Source: JBBRHQ01 sp963720735 (lineage in GTDB: Bacteria > Actinomycetota > Thermoleophilia > Solirubrobacterales > 70-9). Taken from it: a DNA stretch of 64,000 bases. The position numbers and the translations under genes were made by a program. Under the pieces are notes generated by a model, which was not told where the DNA came from, made no database searches, and saw only the letters and a list, made by a program, of their open reading frames with translations. Positions 41,111 to 50,604 of the stretch are shown here, piece after piece. The stretch spans positions 62,001 through 126,000 of the forward strand of contig CAVRGL010000001.1 in NCBI GenBank assembly GCA_963720735.1. Reading direction: 5' to 3'. Position 1 is the first letter of the stretch. The number at the start of each line of letters is the position of its first letter.

Positions 41111-42658
41111 TTGGGCGAAAGGCGGAAAACGGCCCCGGCCTCCGGGGGCGCCGGCCAAGCGGAGGGATCGACCGCGGGCGCGGTCGACTACGGCAAGACG
41201 GCCGGCTTCCTCTCGATCGGGGTCGGGCTTACCGGGGTGATCACCTACCTCTACTTCGTGATCGCCTCGCACGTGCTCTCGAAGCCGGCCTACGGCCAGA
41301 TCACCGTGCTCTGGTCGGCGGTCTTCATCACCGTTTCCACCCTCTACCGGCCGATCGACCAGCTTCTCTCGCGCCACATCTCCGAGCGGCTGGTCCGCTC
41401 CGAGCCGATCGGCGAGCCGATGCGCGTCGCCGCCAAGATCCAGCTCGGCCTCGGCCTGACCTTCGCCGTCCTGGCGCTCGCCCTCCGAGGGCCGCTCCAG
41501 AACGATCTGCTCGAGGGCAACGCGTTCCTCTACTGGATCTTCTTCTCGGCGGTCCTCTTCTATGCGGCCAGCTACTTCGCCCGGGGCTACCTCGCCGGCC
41601 ACCGCCGCTTCGGCCTGTTCACGGCGCTGATCCTCTCGGAGTCGTTCTTCCGGACGATCTTCGCCGTCCTGGTCGCGGTCGGGATCCTCAACGGCCAGGA
41701 CGCGGTCTCGGTCGGGATCGTCGCCGCCCCCAGCCTCAGCCTCCTCGTAGTCCCATTGGCGTTCGCCCGCCAGGCCACCAAGAGCACCGAACCCACCCGC
41801 AACCCCGGCACCCCCCTACGCGAAGCGGGAGGTGGCGGAGACCCTGGCATCCCCGGACGCGAAGCGGAGGAGATGCCAGGCAGTTATTTGGTGGAGGGAC
41901 TGGGCGACCTAGACTCCGCCGAAGGTCCTGGCGGGGGCCCGGAGGCGGCGCCCGAGTTCAGCCTCTCCCACGGCACCGGGTTTGCGGGGGCGGTGCTGCT
42001 GATCATGTTCAGCGAGCAGACCTTCCTCAACGCGGGCCCGCTGATCGTCCGCGGGCTGGAGGGGGCGGCCGCGGCCGGCTTCATCTTCAACGTGCTGATG
42101 ATCGCCCGCGCTCCGCTGCAGCTCTTCCAGGCGGTGTCGACCAGCATCCTCCCCCACCTGACCAGCCTCCACACCAGCACCGAGGAGTCGAGCGAGGGCG
42201 AGTTCCACAGCTCGATCTGGCTGGTGCTGAAGGCGATCGCGGCGTTCACCGGGATCGTCGCGCTGGCCGTGCTGATCGCCGGGCCGGAGCTGATGCAGAT
42301 CGCCTTCTCGAAGAAGTTCACCTACGAGCGGGTCGGGTTGCTCCTGGTCACGGCCGGGATGGGCCTCTACCTCTCGGCGGTGACCATCAATCAGGCCTGC
42401 CTCGCCCAGGGGCAGGTGCGCCGCGCCTCGGCCCGCTGGATCGCCTGCGCGGTCTTCTTCGTCACCTGGAACCTGATCCCGCTGATCTCCGACACCTCGC
42501 GCCGGGTCGAGATCGGCTTCGCCCTGACCGCGGCTCTCCTGCTCACGCTGCTGCTGATCATCTTCCGAAACCCGCACGGGCGGGCGGAGGACGTGCCGGA
42601 GCACGGTCCGCCCGCCGAGCGGGAGCCCCAGCTCGCGGCAGCCGAAGACAGCGCCTAG
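41111..42658 (+). CDS. Polysaccharide flippase (MOP superfamily, Wzx/MurJ-like)
   Basis: 515 residues from TTG. Multiple membrane segments (GFLSIGVGLTGVITYLYFVI, FAVLALALRG, AVLFYAASYFARGYLAGHRR, GIVALAVLIAGPELM, FALTAALLLTLLLIIF). The motif YRPIDQLLSRHISERL is typical of Wzx-like proteins. Between helices about 7 and 8 there is an unusual cytosolic insert at residues about 222-280, rich in Gly, Pro and Glu, encoded by sequence with internal repeats. It probably flips lipid-linked glycans made with the upstream glycosyltransferase. Confidence 0.88.
   Translation: MGERRKTAPASGGAGQAEGSTAGAVDYGKTAGFLSIGVGLTGVITYLYFVIASHVLSKPAYGQITVLWSAVFITVSTLYRPIDQLLSRHISERLVRSEPIGEPMRVAAKIQLGLGLTFAVLALALRGPLQNDLLEGNAFLYWIFFSAVLFYAASYFARGYLAGHRRFGLFTALILSESFFRTIFAVLVAVGILNGQDAVSVGIVAAPSLSLLVVPLAFARQATKSTEPTRNPGTPLREAGGGGDPGIPGREAEEMPGSYLVEGLGDLDSAEGPGGGPEAAPEFSLSHGTGFAGAVLLIMFSEQTFLNAGPLIVRGLEGAAAAGFIFNVLMIARAPLQLFQAVSTSILPHLTSLHTSTEESSEGEFHSSIWLVLKAIAAFTGIVALAVLIAGPELMQIAFSKKFTYERVGLLLVTAGMGLYLSAVTINQACLAQGQVRRASARWIACAVFFVTWNLIPLISDTSRRVEIGFALTAALLLTLLLIIFRNPHGRAEDVPEHGPPAEREPQLAAAEDSA
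41818..41880 (+). repeat. Small palindromic repeat block inside the flippase gene
   Basis: CCTGGCATC (41843-41851) and GATGCCAGG (41872-41880) form a 9-bp inverted repeat. Two near-identical ACGCGAAGCGGGAGG / ACGCGAAGCGGAGG words lie at 41818 and 41857. The second word, GCGAAGCGGAGG, recurs at 58245 before aroF. The block encodes the Gly/Glu/Pro-rich linker of the flippase. Confidence 0.55.
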
Positions 42659-42673
42659 CGGCCCCGGGACGGG

Positions 42674-44473
42674 ATGAGCCACCACGACGGCGAGCTGATC
42701 CTGCTGGCCGGCGCCCTGATGGCGGCCGGCATCCTCGCCGCCCTGGTCGCCGACCGGGTCCGGGTCCCGGGCCTGCTGCTCTTCCTCGGCCTGGGGATGC
42801 TGGCCGGATCCGAGGGCATCGGCGGGATCTCCTTCAACGACGCCGAGCTTGCCCGCACCCTGGGCACGATCGGGCTGGTGCTGATCATCTTCGAGGGCGG
42901 TCTCTCTGCAGGCTGGGGGGAGATCCGCCCCGTCCTCGGCACCGCCGTCTCGCTGGCGACGATCGGCACCCTGCTGACCGCCCTGATCGCAGGCCTCGCC
43001 GCGAAATGGATCATCGGGCTGGGGACGCTGGAGGCGATGATCGTCGGCTCGGCGATCGCCGCGACCGACAGCGCGGCGATCTTCTCGGTGCTGCGGGGCT
43101 CCAACCTCGAGCGTTCGGTGGCCCGCTCGCTGGAGGGGGAGTCCGGGATGAACGACCCGGTCGCCCTGCTGCTGGTGGTCGGGTTCATCGACTGGATCCA
43201 GCAGCCCTCATACGGCGCCCTCGACATGATCGGGCTGTTCGCCATCAAGCTCGTCCTCGGAGCCGGCCTCGGCCTCGGCCTCGGCTGGGTCGCGCGCCAG
43301 GCTTTCCTGCGGCTCGACGGCGCGACCCCGGGAACCTACCCGGTGGCCTCGATCGCGACCGCGGGCATCAGCTACGGCCTGACCGAGATCCTCGGGGGCT
43401 CGGGACTTCTCGCCGTCTACTTCACCGCGCTCACGCTGGGGACGGGCGAGCTTCCCGGGCGGCGGACGGCGGCGACCTTCCACCAGGGCCTAGGCTGGGT
43501 CGCCCAGATCGCCCTGTTCTTCATGCTCGGCCTGCTGGTCTTCCCGGGAGACCTCGGCGACCTGGCCACCGAGGGCCTGCTGCTCTCCGCGGTACTGATC
43601 GTCATCGCCCGGCCCGCCGCCGCCGTCGCCGCGACCCTGTTCAGCCCGTTCGATCTGCGCGAGCGGCTGATGCTCGGCTGGGCCGGGCTGCGCGGCGCCA
43701 CCCCGATCTGGCTGGCGACCTTCCCGGTCGTGGCCGGGGTCGCGGCCGGCGAGCGGCTCTTCGACCTCGTCTTCTTCGTGGTCCTCACCTCGACCCTGAT
43801 CCAGGGGGCGAGCTTCGAGCCGCTGGCCCGGCGCCTGCGCCTGACGACCGCGGAGCCGGCGCTGCCGCGGCGCCTCCACGAATCGGGGCGCATCCGCGAG
43901 CTGGGCGGCGACGTCGTCGTCCACCGGGTGCGGCCGGGGGCGGCGATCGACGGCCACATGGTCCGCGAGCTCGAGCTTCCCCGCGAGGCGCTGGTCAACG
44001 TGATCGTCCGTGACGGCAGGGCGATCCCGCCCCGCGGCTCCACCGAGATCCACGCCGGCGACGAGCTCCACGTGCTGGTTCGCGGGGAGCTGCGCGACGA
44101 GGTCGACGAGCTCACCGGGCGCTGGCACAACGGGCCGATCGGCGAGGCGCCCCCGCCGAGGCGCCCGCTGCGGGGCGCCCCGCAGATCTTCACCGTCCAC
44201 CCCGCCGGCGAGCTCGCCGACCCCGCCGATCCGGGGGAGGTCGACGGGATCGAGGTGCTGGCGCGCCTGCGCAGCCGGCGTGACCGCCCTGGCGCCCTGG
44301 TCGCGCTGGTCGACGGGCGTCACGCGGTGACCGGCGGAGGCCTGATCGCGATCGGCAGCCGCACCGACCTGGAGCGCTGGTGCGTGCGCCGCGGGCAGCG
44401 GGAGAGCACCGATCAGGTCGAGCGGTCCTGGTGGCAGGAGGTCGCCGGGGCGCTGAGCGCGCACCGCCCGTAG
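42674..44473 (+). CDS. Potassium/proton or sodium/proton antiporter, NhaP2-like (CPA1) with TrkA-C domain
   Basis: 599 residues. The membrane domain of about 12 helices spans 8-395: ADRVRVPGLLLFLGLGMLAG, VLIIFEGGLSAGW, VGSAIAATDSAAIFSVLRG and LEGESGMNDPVALLLVVG (the ion-binding ESGxND motif). A cytosolic part follows with HRVRPGAAIDGHMVRELELP and GDELHVLVRGELRDEVDEL, a TrkA_C/RCK_C fold. Expected role: K+ or Na+ export against H+. It is co-transcribed with the flippase with a 15-bp gap. Confidence 0.92.
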   Translation: MSHHDGELILLAGALMAAGILAALVADRVRVPGLLLFLGLGMLAGSEGIGGISFNDAELARTLGTIGLVLIIFEGGLSAGWGEIRPVLGTAVSLATIGTLLTALIAGLAAKWIIGLGTLEAMIVGSAIAATDSAAIFSVLRGSNLERSVARSLEGESGMNDPVALLLVVGFIDWIQQPSYGALDMIGLFAIKLVLGAGLGLGLGWVARQAFLRLDGATPGTYPVASIATAGISYGLTEILGGSGLLAVYFTALTLGTGELPGRRTAATFHQGLGWVAQIALFFMLGLLVFPGDLGDLATEGLLLSAVLIVIARPAAAVAATLFSPFDLRERLMLGWAGLRGATPIWLATFPVVAGVAAGERLFDLVFFVVLTSTLIQGASFEPLARRLRLTTAEPALPRRLHESGRIRELGGDVVVHRVRPGAAIDGHMVRELELPREALVNVIVRDGRAIPPRGSTEIHAGDELHVLVRGELRDEVDELTGRWHNGPIGEAPPPRRPLRGAPQIFTVHPAGELADPADPGEVDGIEVLARLRSRRDRPGALVALVDGRHAVTGGGLIAIGSRTDLERWCVRRGQRESTDQVERSWWQEVAGALSAHRP

Positions 44474-44482
44474 CCGCCGCGG

Positions 44483-45163
44483 CTACTCGGCGCCTGCTGC
44501 GACGGCGATCGCCGCGTAGGCCTCGGCGGGATCGTCCGCACCGAAGATCGCCGAGCCGGCGACGAACAGCGAGGCGCCCGCCCCGGCCACCGACCCCGCG
44601 GTGTCCGGGTCGATCCCGCCGTCCACCTCGACCGGGGCGTCCCCGCAGATCTCGCTCAGCCTGCCGACCTTGTCGGGAGAGCTCTCGATGAACGGCTGGC
44701 CCCCCCAGCCCGGGTTGACGGTCATGCAGAGCACGATGTCGGCGCAGCCCCGAAGCTCCGAGACGGCGACCGCAGGGGTGCCGGGGTTCAGCGCGATCCC
44801 CGCCAGGCAGCCCAGCTCGCGGATCGCGTGCAGGGTCCGGTTGGCGTGGGGCGTCGCCTCGGCGTGGAAGGTGATCGAGTCGGCGCCGGCGTCGGCGAAG
44901 CCGGCCACCTGCGCCTCGGGTCGCTCGATCATCAGATGGACGTCGATCACCCCGCCCGCGGCGTGGACCTGGTCGGCGATCGCCGAGGCGACCAGGGGCC
45001 CGATCGTGATCGGCGGGACGAAGTGCCCGTCCATGACGTCAACGTGGATGACCCGGGCGCCCGCGTCCATCACCTCGGCGACCTGCGATCCGAGCCGCGA
45101 GAAGTCGGCCGAGAGGATCGACGGGGCGACACGCCGGCCACCGTAGATCTCGCGCCCGCTCAT
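44483..45163 (-). CDS. rpe: Ribulose-phosphate 3-epimerase
   Basis: 226 residues. VAPSILSADFSRLGSQVAEV, IHVDVMDGHFVPPITIGP (metal Asp), VDVHLMIERPE, CMTVNPGWGGQPFIESS and VDGGIDPDTA are hallmark stretches. It interconverts ribulose- and xylulose-5-phosphate in the pentose pathway. Its ATG overlaps the stop of the zinc-ribbon gene. Confidence 0.97.
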   Translation of the reverse strand: MSGREIYGGRRVAPSILSADFSRLGSQVAEVMDAGARVIHVDVMDGHFVPPITIGPLVASAIADQVHAAGGVIDVHLMIERPEAQVAGFADAGADSITFHAEATPHANRTLHAIRELGCLAGIALNPGTPAVAVSELRGCADIVLCMTVNPGWGGQPFIESSPDKVGRLSEICGDAPVEVDGGIDPDTAGSVAGAGASLFVAGSAIFGADDPAEAYAAIAVAAGAE

Positions 45164-45426
45164 CAGACCGGCTTCAGCATCGAGTTGCCGCAGTGCTGGC
45201 AGATCATGTCCTCGGTGCTGCTCATCCGCGCGATCGTCTGATGCTCACCGCAGCTCGGGCATCCCGAGACCAGCTCGTAGCGCCGCAGACAGTAGACGCA
45301 CCTGTAGCGGCCGGGCAGCTGGGTGGGCCGCAGCCAGGGCTCACCGCAGGCCGGGCAGGCCGGCCGCCGCAGGGGGGCGCCCTCGGGGGCGCCGCTGATC
45401 ACCTTCTCCTCGCCGGTCTCGCTCAT
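45163..45426 (-). CDS. Small double zinc-ribbon protein
   Basis: 87 residues with four CxxC pairs: CPAC, CVYC, CPSC and CQHC. Two zinc ribbons are expected. The N-terminus is MSETGEEKVISGAPEG. Its function is unknown; the position between rsmB and rpe (overlapping rpe by ATGA) suggests translation or RNA-related work, but this is a guess. The ATG 12 bp upstream (MIRPM) is not favoured. Confidence 0.75.
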   Translation of the reverse strand: MSETGEEKVISGAPEGAPLRRPACPACGEPWLRPTQLPGRYRCVYCLRRYELVSGCPSCGEHQTIARMSSTEDMICQHCGNSMLKPV

Positions 45427-45430
45427 CGGC

Positions 45431-46801
45431 CTAATCATCGCGGTTCAGTCGGGCGATGAAGAAGCCGCTGGTGCGGTCACGGTCCGGGCGGGTCTGGATG
45501 AAGCGCCGATCGAGGGGCGAGCGGAGCCGCGGTGCGCGCGCTCCGAGATCCTCGACGCCGAGGCGCCGAACCCCATCCCCGGCTCCGGAAGCGAGCAGCG
45601 CGGCGACCCGGTCCTCGTTCTCGGCGCGCGAGATCGTGCAGGTCGCATAGACGAGCACACCGCCCGGGCGAACCGCGGCGGCGGCGCGCGCCAGGATCGC
45701 GTCCTGGGCGGCGGTGAGCCCCCGGATCCTCTCGGGTGACTTCCGCCAGCGGGCGTCGGGCCTCGAGGCGAGCGTCCCCAGGTCCGAGCAGGGAGCATCG
45801 ACCAGGACCCGGTCGAACTCCCGGCCCAGGTCGAGCCCGGCGGCATCGGTCTCCAGCACCGAGACGCTGCGCAGCCCGAGCCGCCGGGCCTGGTCGGCGA
45901 CCTCCTCGGCCCGGCCCGGATCCCGCTCCACGCAGATCACTTCGCCGCGGTCCTCCATGCGGGCGGCGATCTGGCCGGTCTTTATCCCGGGGCCGGCGCA
46001 GAGGTCGAGAACGCTCTCCCCCGGCAGCGGGTCGAGCACCTCGACAACGGCTGCCGAAGCCCGCGACTGGGGCGTCAGCTCACCGTCCTCGACCATCGGC
46101 ATGGCCCCTCCGAGGCTGCCTTCGACGACGATCGACTCCGGTGGGCCGAGCGGCCAATCCGAGGACGGCGCGGTGGCCTCGACTCCGGCCGCGCCAAGTC
46201 GCTCGATCGCCTCGGGCCGGGCCAAGCGAAGCGTGTTGACCCGGAGGGCCCGCTCCGCCGGCTCGTTGCAGGATCGCAGCAGCGAGCGGGCCCCCTCGGC
46301 GCCGAGCTCGCGCCACCACATCTCGGCCAACCAGCCGGGCACCGAATGCGCCACCGACGCCTCGGAGGGGTCCGCGTCCCGCCTCAGCAGCCGGGCGAGC
46401 CCGTCGCGTTCACGCAGCGCCCGCCGCATCACCGCGTTGACGAACCCGGTGGCGTGGGCGGCGCCACCCCAGCGAGCGAGCTCGACCGACTGGTCGACCA
46501 CGGCGTGATCGGCGCCGCCCGCCGAGAAGAACAGCTCGTAGAGGCCGATCCGAAGCGCCGCCAGCACCGGCGGGTCGAGCATGCGCGGCGAGCGCTCCGC
46601 AAGCTGACGGATCAGGGCGTCGCTGCTCCCGCGTCGCTGCACCGCCCCGTAGGAGAGCCTCATCGCCTGCGACCGCGTCCGCCCGGAGAGCCCCTCGCGC
46701 TCAGCGATCCGGCGAAAGGCGAGGTCCGTGAACGCGCCCTCCTCGAAGGTCTCGCGCAGCACCGTGACGGCGACCCGCCGCGCCGGCGAGACCTCGCTCA
46801 C
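45431..46801 (-). CDS. rsmB: 16S rRNA (cytosine967-C5)-methyltransferase
   Basis: 456 residues from GTG. The N-terminal NusB-like domain (SPARRVAVTVLRETFEEGAF, LRIGLYELFF, ELARWGGAAHATGFVNAVMR) precedes the methyltransferase domain: VLDLCAGPGIKTGQIA, VLVDAPCSDLGTLASRPDARW (Cys), and VYATCTISRAENE (catalytic Cys). It overlaps fmt (GTGA). Confidence 0.96.
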   Translation of the reverse strand: MSEVSPARRVAVTVLRETFEEGAFTDLAFRRIAEREGLSGRTRSQAMRLSYGAVQRRGSSDALIRQLAERSPRMLDPPVLAALRIGLYELFFSAGGADHAVVDQSVELARWGGAAHATGFVNAVMRRALRERDGLARLLRRDADPSEASVAHSVPGWLAEMWWRELGAEGARSLLRSCNEPAERALRVNTLRLARPEAIERLGAAGVEATAPSSDWPLGPPESIVVEGSLGGAMPMVEDGELTPQSRASAAVVEVLDPLPGESVLDLCAGPGIKTGQIAARMEDRGEVICVERDPGRAEEVADQARRLGLRSVSVLETDAAGLDLGREFDRVLVDAPCSDLGTLASRPDARWRKSPERIRGLTAAQDAILARAAAAVRPGGVLVYATCTISRAENEDRVAALLASGAGDGVRRLGVEDLGARAPRLRSPLDRRFIQTRPDRDRTSGFFIARLNRDD

Positions 46802-47718
46802 GGGACCAGCGCGCGCAGCGGAGGCCGGTGGCCGCGCAAATAGGCGGCGGTGTCCATCGCCCGCGAACCCGGCGGTTGCACGCGCTCGAGCCGCAGCACT
46901 CCGTCACCGCATCCCATCAGCAGGGAGTCCTGCGCCGGGCGGATCTCGCCGCTGGCCAGCTCGCCGGCCACGGCCCGGGCCCGGCGAACCCCGAGCCGCT
47001 CTCCATCCTCGGTCACGATGTGGGCGCCGATTTGGGGGGTCAGGGCGCGGACCGCCCTGGCGAGGGTCTCGGCGGGGCGCGAGGGGTCCAGCCGGCGCTC
47101 GGCCGGGGAGATCTTCTCGGCGTACGTGACCCCATCGGTGGCCTGGGGGCTGAACTCGAGCTCGCCCGCCTCCTCGAGGTCGAGGGCGCCCAGCAGCAGT
47201 CGCCCACCGATCTCCGCGAGGCGACCGGAGAGCGACCCGTAGTCCTCCCCCGTGGCGATCGGGGTCCGCTCGCAGACGGCCACCGGGCCCGAATCGAGCC
47301 CCTCCTCCACCCTGATCACGCAGACGCCGGTCTCACCGTCGCCGGCCATGATCGCCCGCTCGATCGGCGCCGCGCCCCGCCAGCGCGGGAGCAGCGAGGG
47401 ATGCAGGTTGAGCATCGGCAGCCGCGAGAGCAGCGGCTCGCGGATCAGCTGGCCGAAGGCGCAGACACAGCCGAGCTCGGGGCCGGAGGCCAGGATCGCC
47501 TCCAGCGACTCCGGTTGGTTGACGTCGGCGGCCTCGAGCAGCTCGACGCCGAGCTCGCCCGCCCTGACTGCGACCGGCGCCGGCGCCGGCTTGCGACCCC
47601 TGCCTCGCGGCCGCGCAGGGGGCGCGACGACCAGGCAGGGGCGGTGGGGAGAGGCGCAGAGGGCCCCCAGCACCGTCGCCGCGAACTCGGAGGTGCCGAG
47701 GAAGACGCTTCGGCTCAC
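46798..47718 (-). CDS. fmt: Methionyl-tRNA formyltransferase
   Basis: 306 residues from GTG. VFLGTSEFAATVLGAL, VNQPESLEAILASGPELGC, the formyl-THF motif NLHPSLLPRWRGAAPIERA (His-Pro-Ser-Leu-Leu-Pro-xx-Arg) and TGVCVIRVEEGLDSGPV. The C-terminal OB-like domain is also present. It formylates Met-tRNAfMet. The def-fmt-rsmB cluster is conserved, and each gene overlaps the next. Confidence 0.97.
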   Translation of the reverse strand: MSRSVFLGTSEFAATVLGALCASPHRPCLVVAPPARPRGRGRKPAPAPVAVRAGELGVELLEAADVNQPESLEAILASGPELGCVCAFGQLIREPLLSRLPMLNLHPSLLPRWRGAAPIERAIMAGDGETGVCVIRVEEGLDSGPVAVCERTPIATGEDYGSLSGRLAEIGGRLLLGALDLEEAGELEFSPQATDGVTYAEKISPAERRLDPSRPAETLARAVRALTPQIGAHIVTEDGERLGVRRARAVAGELASGEIRPAQDSLLMGCGDGVLRLERVQPPGSRAMDTAAYLRGHRPPLRALVP

Positions 47719-48344
47719 GCCTCGGTGGCGGCCGGTCTGGCGGCCTCTCCCGCCTCGGGATCCTCCCCGTCCGCGGGGCTGTAGGTCCCGCCCTCACGCA
47801 GGGCACGCAGTGCGCCCTTGCGCTGCTCGCGGGTCGTGCGATCGAGGATCAGGACCCCGTCGAGATGGTCGATCTCGTGCTGGAGCACCCTCGCCTCGAG
47901 CCCGGATGCCTCGATCCTGATCGGCTCGCCCTCGATATCGGACCCGCTGATCCGCGCGTAGAGAGGGCGCTCGACGTCGACCGAGACGCGCGGGATGCTG
48001 AGGCAGCCCTCCTCTGCGATCACCCCCTGCTCGGATAGCCACTCGATTTCTGGATTGACGATCGCGCTCGGCTCCGAGTCTGGGCCGGCCTGGAAGACGA
48101 GCATCCGCCGCAGGATGCCGATCTGGGTCGCCGCCAGCCCGACGCCGAGTCCATCTCGCATGATCGCGACCATCCGCTCCAGGTCGGCGTGCAGCGCATC
48201 GCCGAACTCCGAGACCTCCGAGGCCCGGCTCTTCAGCACCGGGTCACCAAACTGCAGCACCTGCGCGAGGGCGGCCTCCCGCCGGGCGAGGACCTCCTCG
48301 TCGGGGCCCGGCGCCTGCCCCTCCTTCTCCGCTTCGTCGCTCAT
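47715..48344 (-). CDS. def: Peptide deformylase
   Basis: 209 residues. Motif 1 is GVGLAATQIG (usually GxGLAAPQ, so Thr replaces Pro), motif 2 EEGCLSIP (metal Cys), motif 3 LQHEIDHLDGVL (metal His-His and Glu). A divergent N-terminal tail of about 25 residues and an acidic C-terminal tail (SPADGEDPEAGEAA) frame the core. It removes the formyl group added by Fmt. Confidence 0.95.
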   Translation of the reverse strand: MSDEAEKEGQAPGPDEEVLARREAALAQVLQFGDPVLKSRASEVSEFGDALHADLERMVAIMRDGLGVGLAATQIGILRRMLVFQAGPDSEPSAIVNPEIEWLSEQGVIAEEGCLSIPRVSVDVERPLYARISGSDIEGEPIRIEASGLEARVLQHEIDHLDGVLILDRTTREQRKGALRALREGGTYSPADGEDPEAGEAARPAATEA

Positions 48345-48371
48345 CTCGCCTCCAAGACTAGAAGCTGAACC

Positions 48372-50562
48372 TCACTGCGGATCGACGTCGACCCCGACGG
48401 CGACATCGCGGAGCACCCGCTCGCCCGCAAGTCGCTCGACGACCTCCCGCACGGCTTCGATCGTCCCGGCTCGATCCGCGGCCTTCAGCAGCAACCGGCG
48501 ACGGTGGCGGTTTCGCACCCGGAACATCGGCGCCGGGCCGAGGGTCTCGGTCGTCCCCGGGACCGCTGCCGATAGCGCCTCCCGCAGGCGCGCCGACGCC
48601 CTTTCGAGCGGATCCGTCGCCGCGCAGGCGAGGCCGATCCGGATCAGGTGGGAGTAGGGCGGGTAGGCGAGGGCCCGCCTGCGCTCGAGCTCTCCGCTGA
48701 GGAAGCCGGCGGTGTCGTGATCCCTGGCGTGAGCGATGCTCGGCGCCTCGGGGGCGAGCGTCTGCACGATCACCTCCCCCCCGGCCTCTCCGCGCCCGCT
48801 GCGCCCCGCGAGCTGAGCGACCATCGCGAAGGTCCGCTCCTCGGCGCGGAAGTCCGGGAAGCGCAGGGTCGAGTCGGCGTCGAGGATGACGCTCAGGGTC
48901 ACGTCGGGGAAGTCGTGGCCCTTTGCGACCATCTGCGTCCCGACCAGCACAGCCGGACCGGGCCGCTCGAATGAGCCGAGGATGCGCTCGTGGGATCCGC
49001 GCCGGGCGGCACTGTCGGAATCGAGCCTCAGGACCCGCATCGGCGACAGCCTGCGGGCCAGCAGCTCCTCGATCCGCTCAGTGCCCGCACCGGCGCGCGC
49101 CAGGCTGATCGAGCCGCAGTCGGGGCATGCGGTCGGCATCGGCTCGGCGTGGGCGCAGTGATGGCAGACGAGCCGCCCGCCGCGCCGGTGGGTGATCAGC
49201 GAGACGTCGCAGTTGGGGCAGTCCCAGTGACGCCCGCAGGAGCGGCAGGTGAGCCAGGGGGCGAAGCCGCGGCGGTTGATCAGCACGATCGCCTTCCCTC
49301 CCGCCCGACGAACCCGGTCGAGCGCCTCGAGGGTCGTGGTGTGCAGCGGGCCCGCACGGGGATCGGCGGCACGCATGTCGACGACCTCGACCGCCGGCAG
49401 CGGCCGGCCGTCGACCCGCTGTGGCAGCTCCAGCCTGGGCAGGGACTCCCAGCTCTCCGGCCTCGGGGTGGCGCTGCCGGCGAGCAGCACGGCGCCGCGC
49501 TCGGCGGCCCTCTTCCTGGCGACGCTGCGGGCGTCGTAGCGGGGATCGCTCTCCTGCTTGTAGGAAGGGTCGTGCTCCTCGTCGATGACGATCAGGCCGA
49601 GGTCGCGGACCGGGGCGAAGACGGCGGAGCGCGGTCCGACACAGACGACCGCCTCGCCGCTGCGCAGCCGGCGCCACTCGTCGTACCGCTCCCCCGGCGA
49701 CATCGCCGAATGGAGCACCGCGACCCTGTCGCCGAGCCTGCTGCTGAAACGGGCCACGGCCTGCGGGGTCAGCCCGATCTCGGGGACGAGCACGACGGCC
49801 CCCCTCCCGCGCTCGAGCGCCGCCTCGACCGCGGCCAGGTAGACCTCGGTCTTGCCGGAGCCGGTGACCCCGTGAAGAAGCATCTCCCGGGGCGCCTCGG
49901 CCGCCCGGTCGAGGGCGGCGACGACCGTCCCTGTGGCCCGGCGCTGATCGGCGCTCAGCGCCGGGGGGCGGACCGGGCTCCTCAGTCCCGGCCCGGCAGG
50001 CCGGCGGCGCAGGACCACCGTGGAGGTCTCGATCAGTCCACGGGCCTCGAGCCGGCGCAGAGCGGCGCGGTCCGCACCCGGCCCGGCCGCGAGGTCGGTC
50101 CCGCTGCGCTCCCCGTCGAGCAGCGCCCCGAGCACCGCCGCCTGGCGGTGGCCCAGCCGCTCACCGCCTGCGATCGCCGACCTCCCCGCCTCGGTGATCC
50201 GGGCGCGCAGCTCGGTCTTCGCCTTCACGCGCCGTGCCGCCCGTCCCCGTCCCCGGGGGGAGCACCAGCCCCAGGCCCCGGGCGGGGGTCGAGCAGTACT
50301 CCTCCCCGACCCAGAGGCCGATACCGACCAGTTCCGCCGGAGCGCCCGCCTCCAGAGCCTCGAGCGGCTCGACGAGTCGTTCGGGATCGATCTCGGTGTG
50401 CTCGGCGACTTCGACCACGACCCCTAGGATCCGGCGCCGCCCGAACGGGATCCTCAGCACGCTGCCGACCCCGACCCCTGTCATCGCCGCCGGCAGCCGG
50501 TAATCGAAGGGCCCGCGCAGGGCGCGGGCGGTGGTCAGCGGCTCGACCCTGGCGATCGTCAT
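48372..50562 (-). pseudogene. priA: Primosomal replication protein N' (PriA), with an apparent frameshift
   Basis: The N-terminal frame runs from an ATG (MTIARVEPLTTARALRGPFDY; RLPAAMTGVGVGSVLRIPFG; GLGLVLPPGTGTGGTA), the 3'-end-binding domain. The helicase part begins in another frame at a GTG (KAKTELRARITEAGRSAI) and is complete: HGVTGSGKTEVYLAAV, VPEIGLTPQAV, VIDEEHDPSYKQ, zinc cysteines in CRSCGRHWDCPNC and CHHCAHAE, GTQMVAKGHDFPDV. The frames meet near 50229-50231 with one extra base or two missing. Since both halves are otherwise intact, a sequencing error, a real split, or recoding are all possible. Confidence 0.85.
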
Positions 50563-50591
50563 CCCGCCCAACTTAGGGTCCGGCGAGGACA

Positions 50592-50597
50592 TATGCT
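50592..50597 (+). promoter_or_regulatory. Predicted -10 element of a leaderless promoter
   Basis: TATGCT, then 7 nt, then the ATG of the PH-domain gene. The spacing places the start of transcription at that ATG. The divergent priA start is 30 bp away. No -35 is clear. Confidence 0.4.
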
Positions 50598-50604
50598 GCC
50601 CGCG

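Noticed and set aside
47715..48344. Deformylase inactivated by Thr in GVGLAATQ
   Set aside because: The metal ligands and catalytic Glu (EGCLS, QHEIDH) are all present; Thr for Pro at this site should be tolerated.
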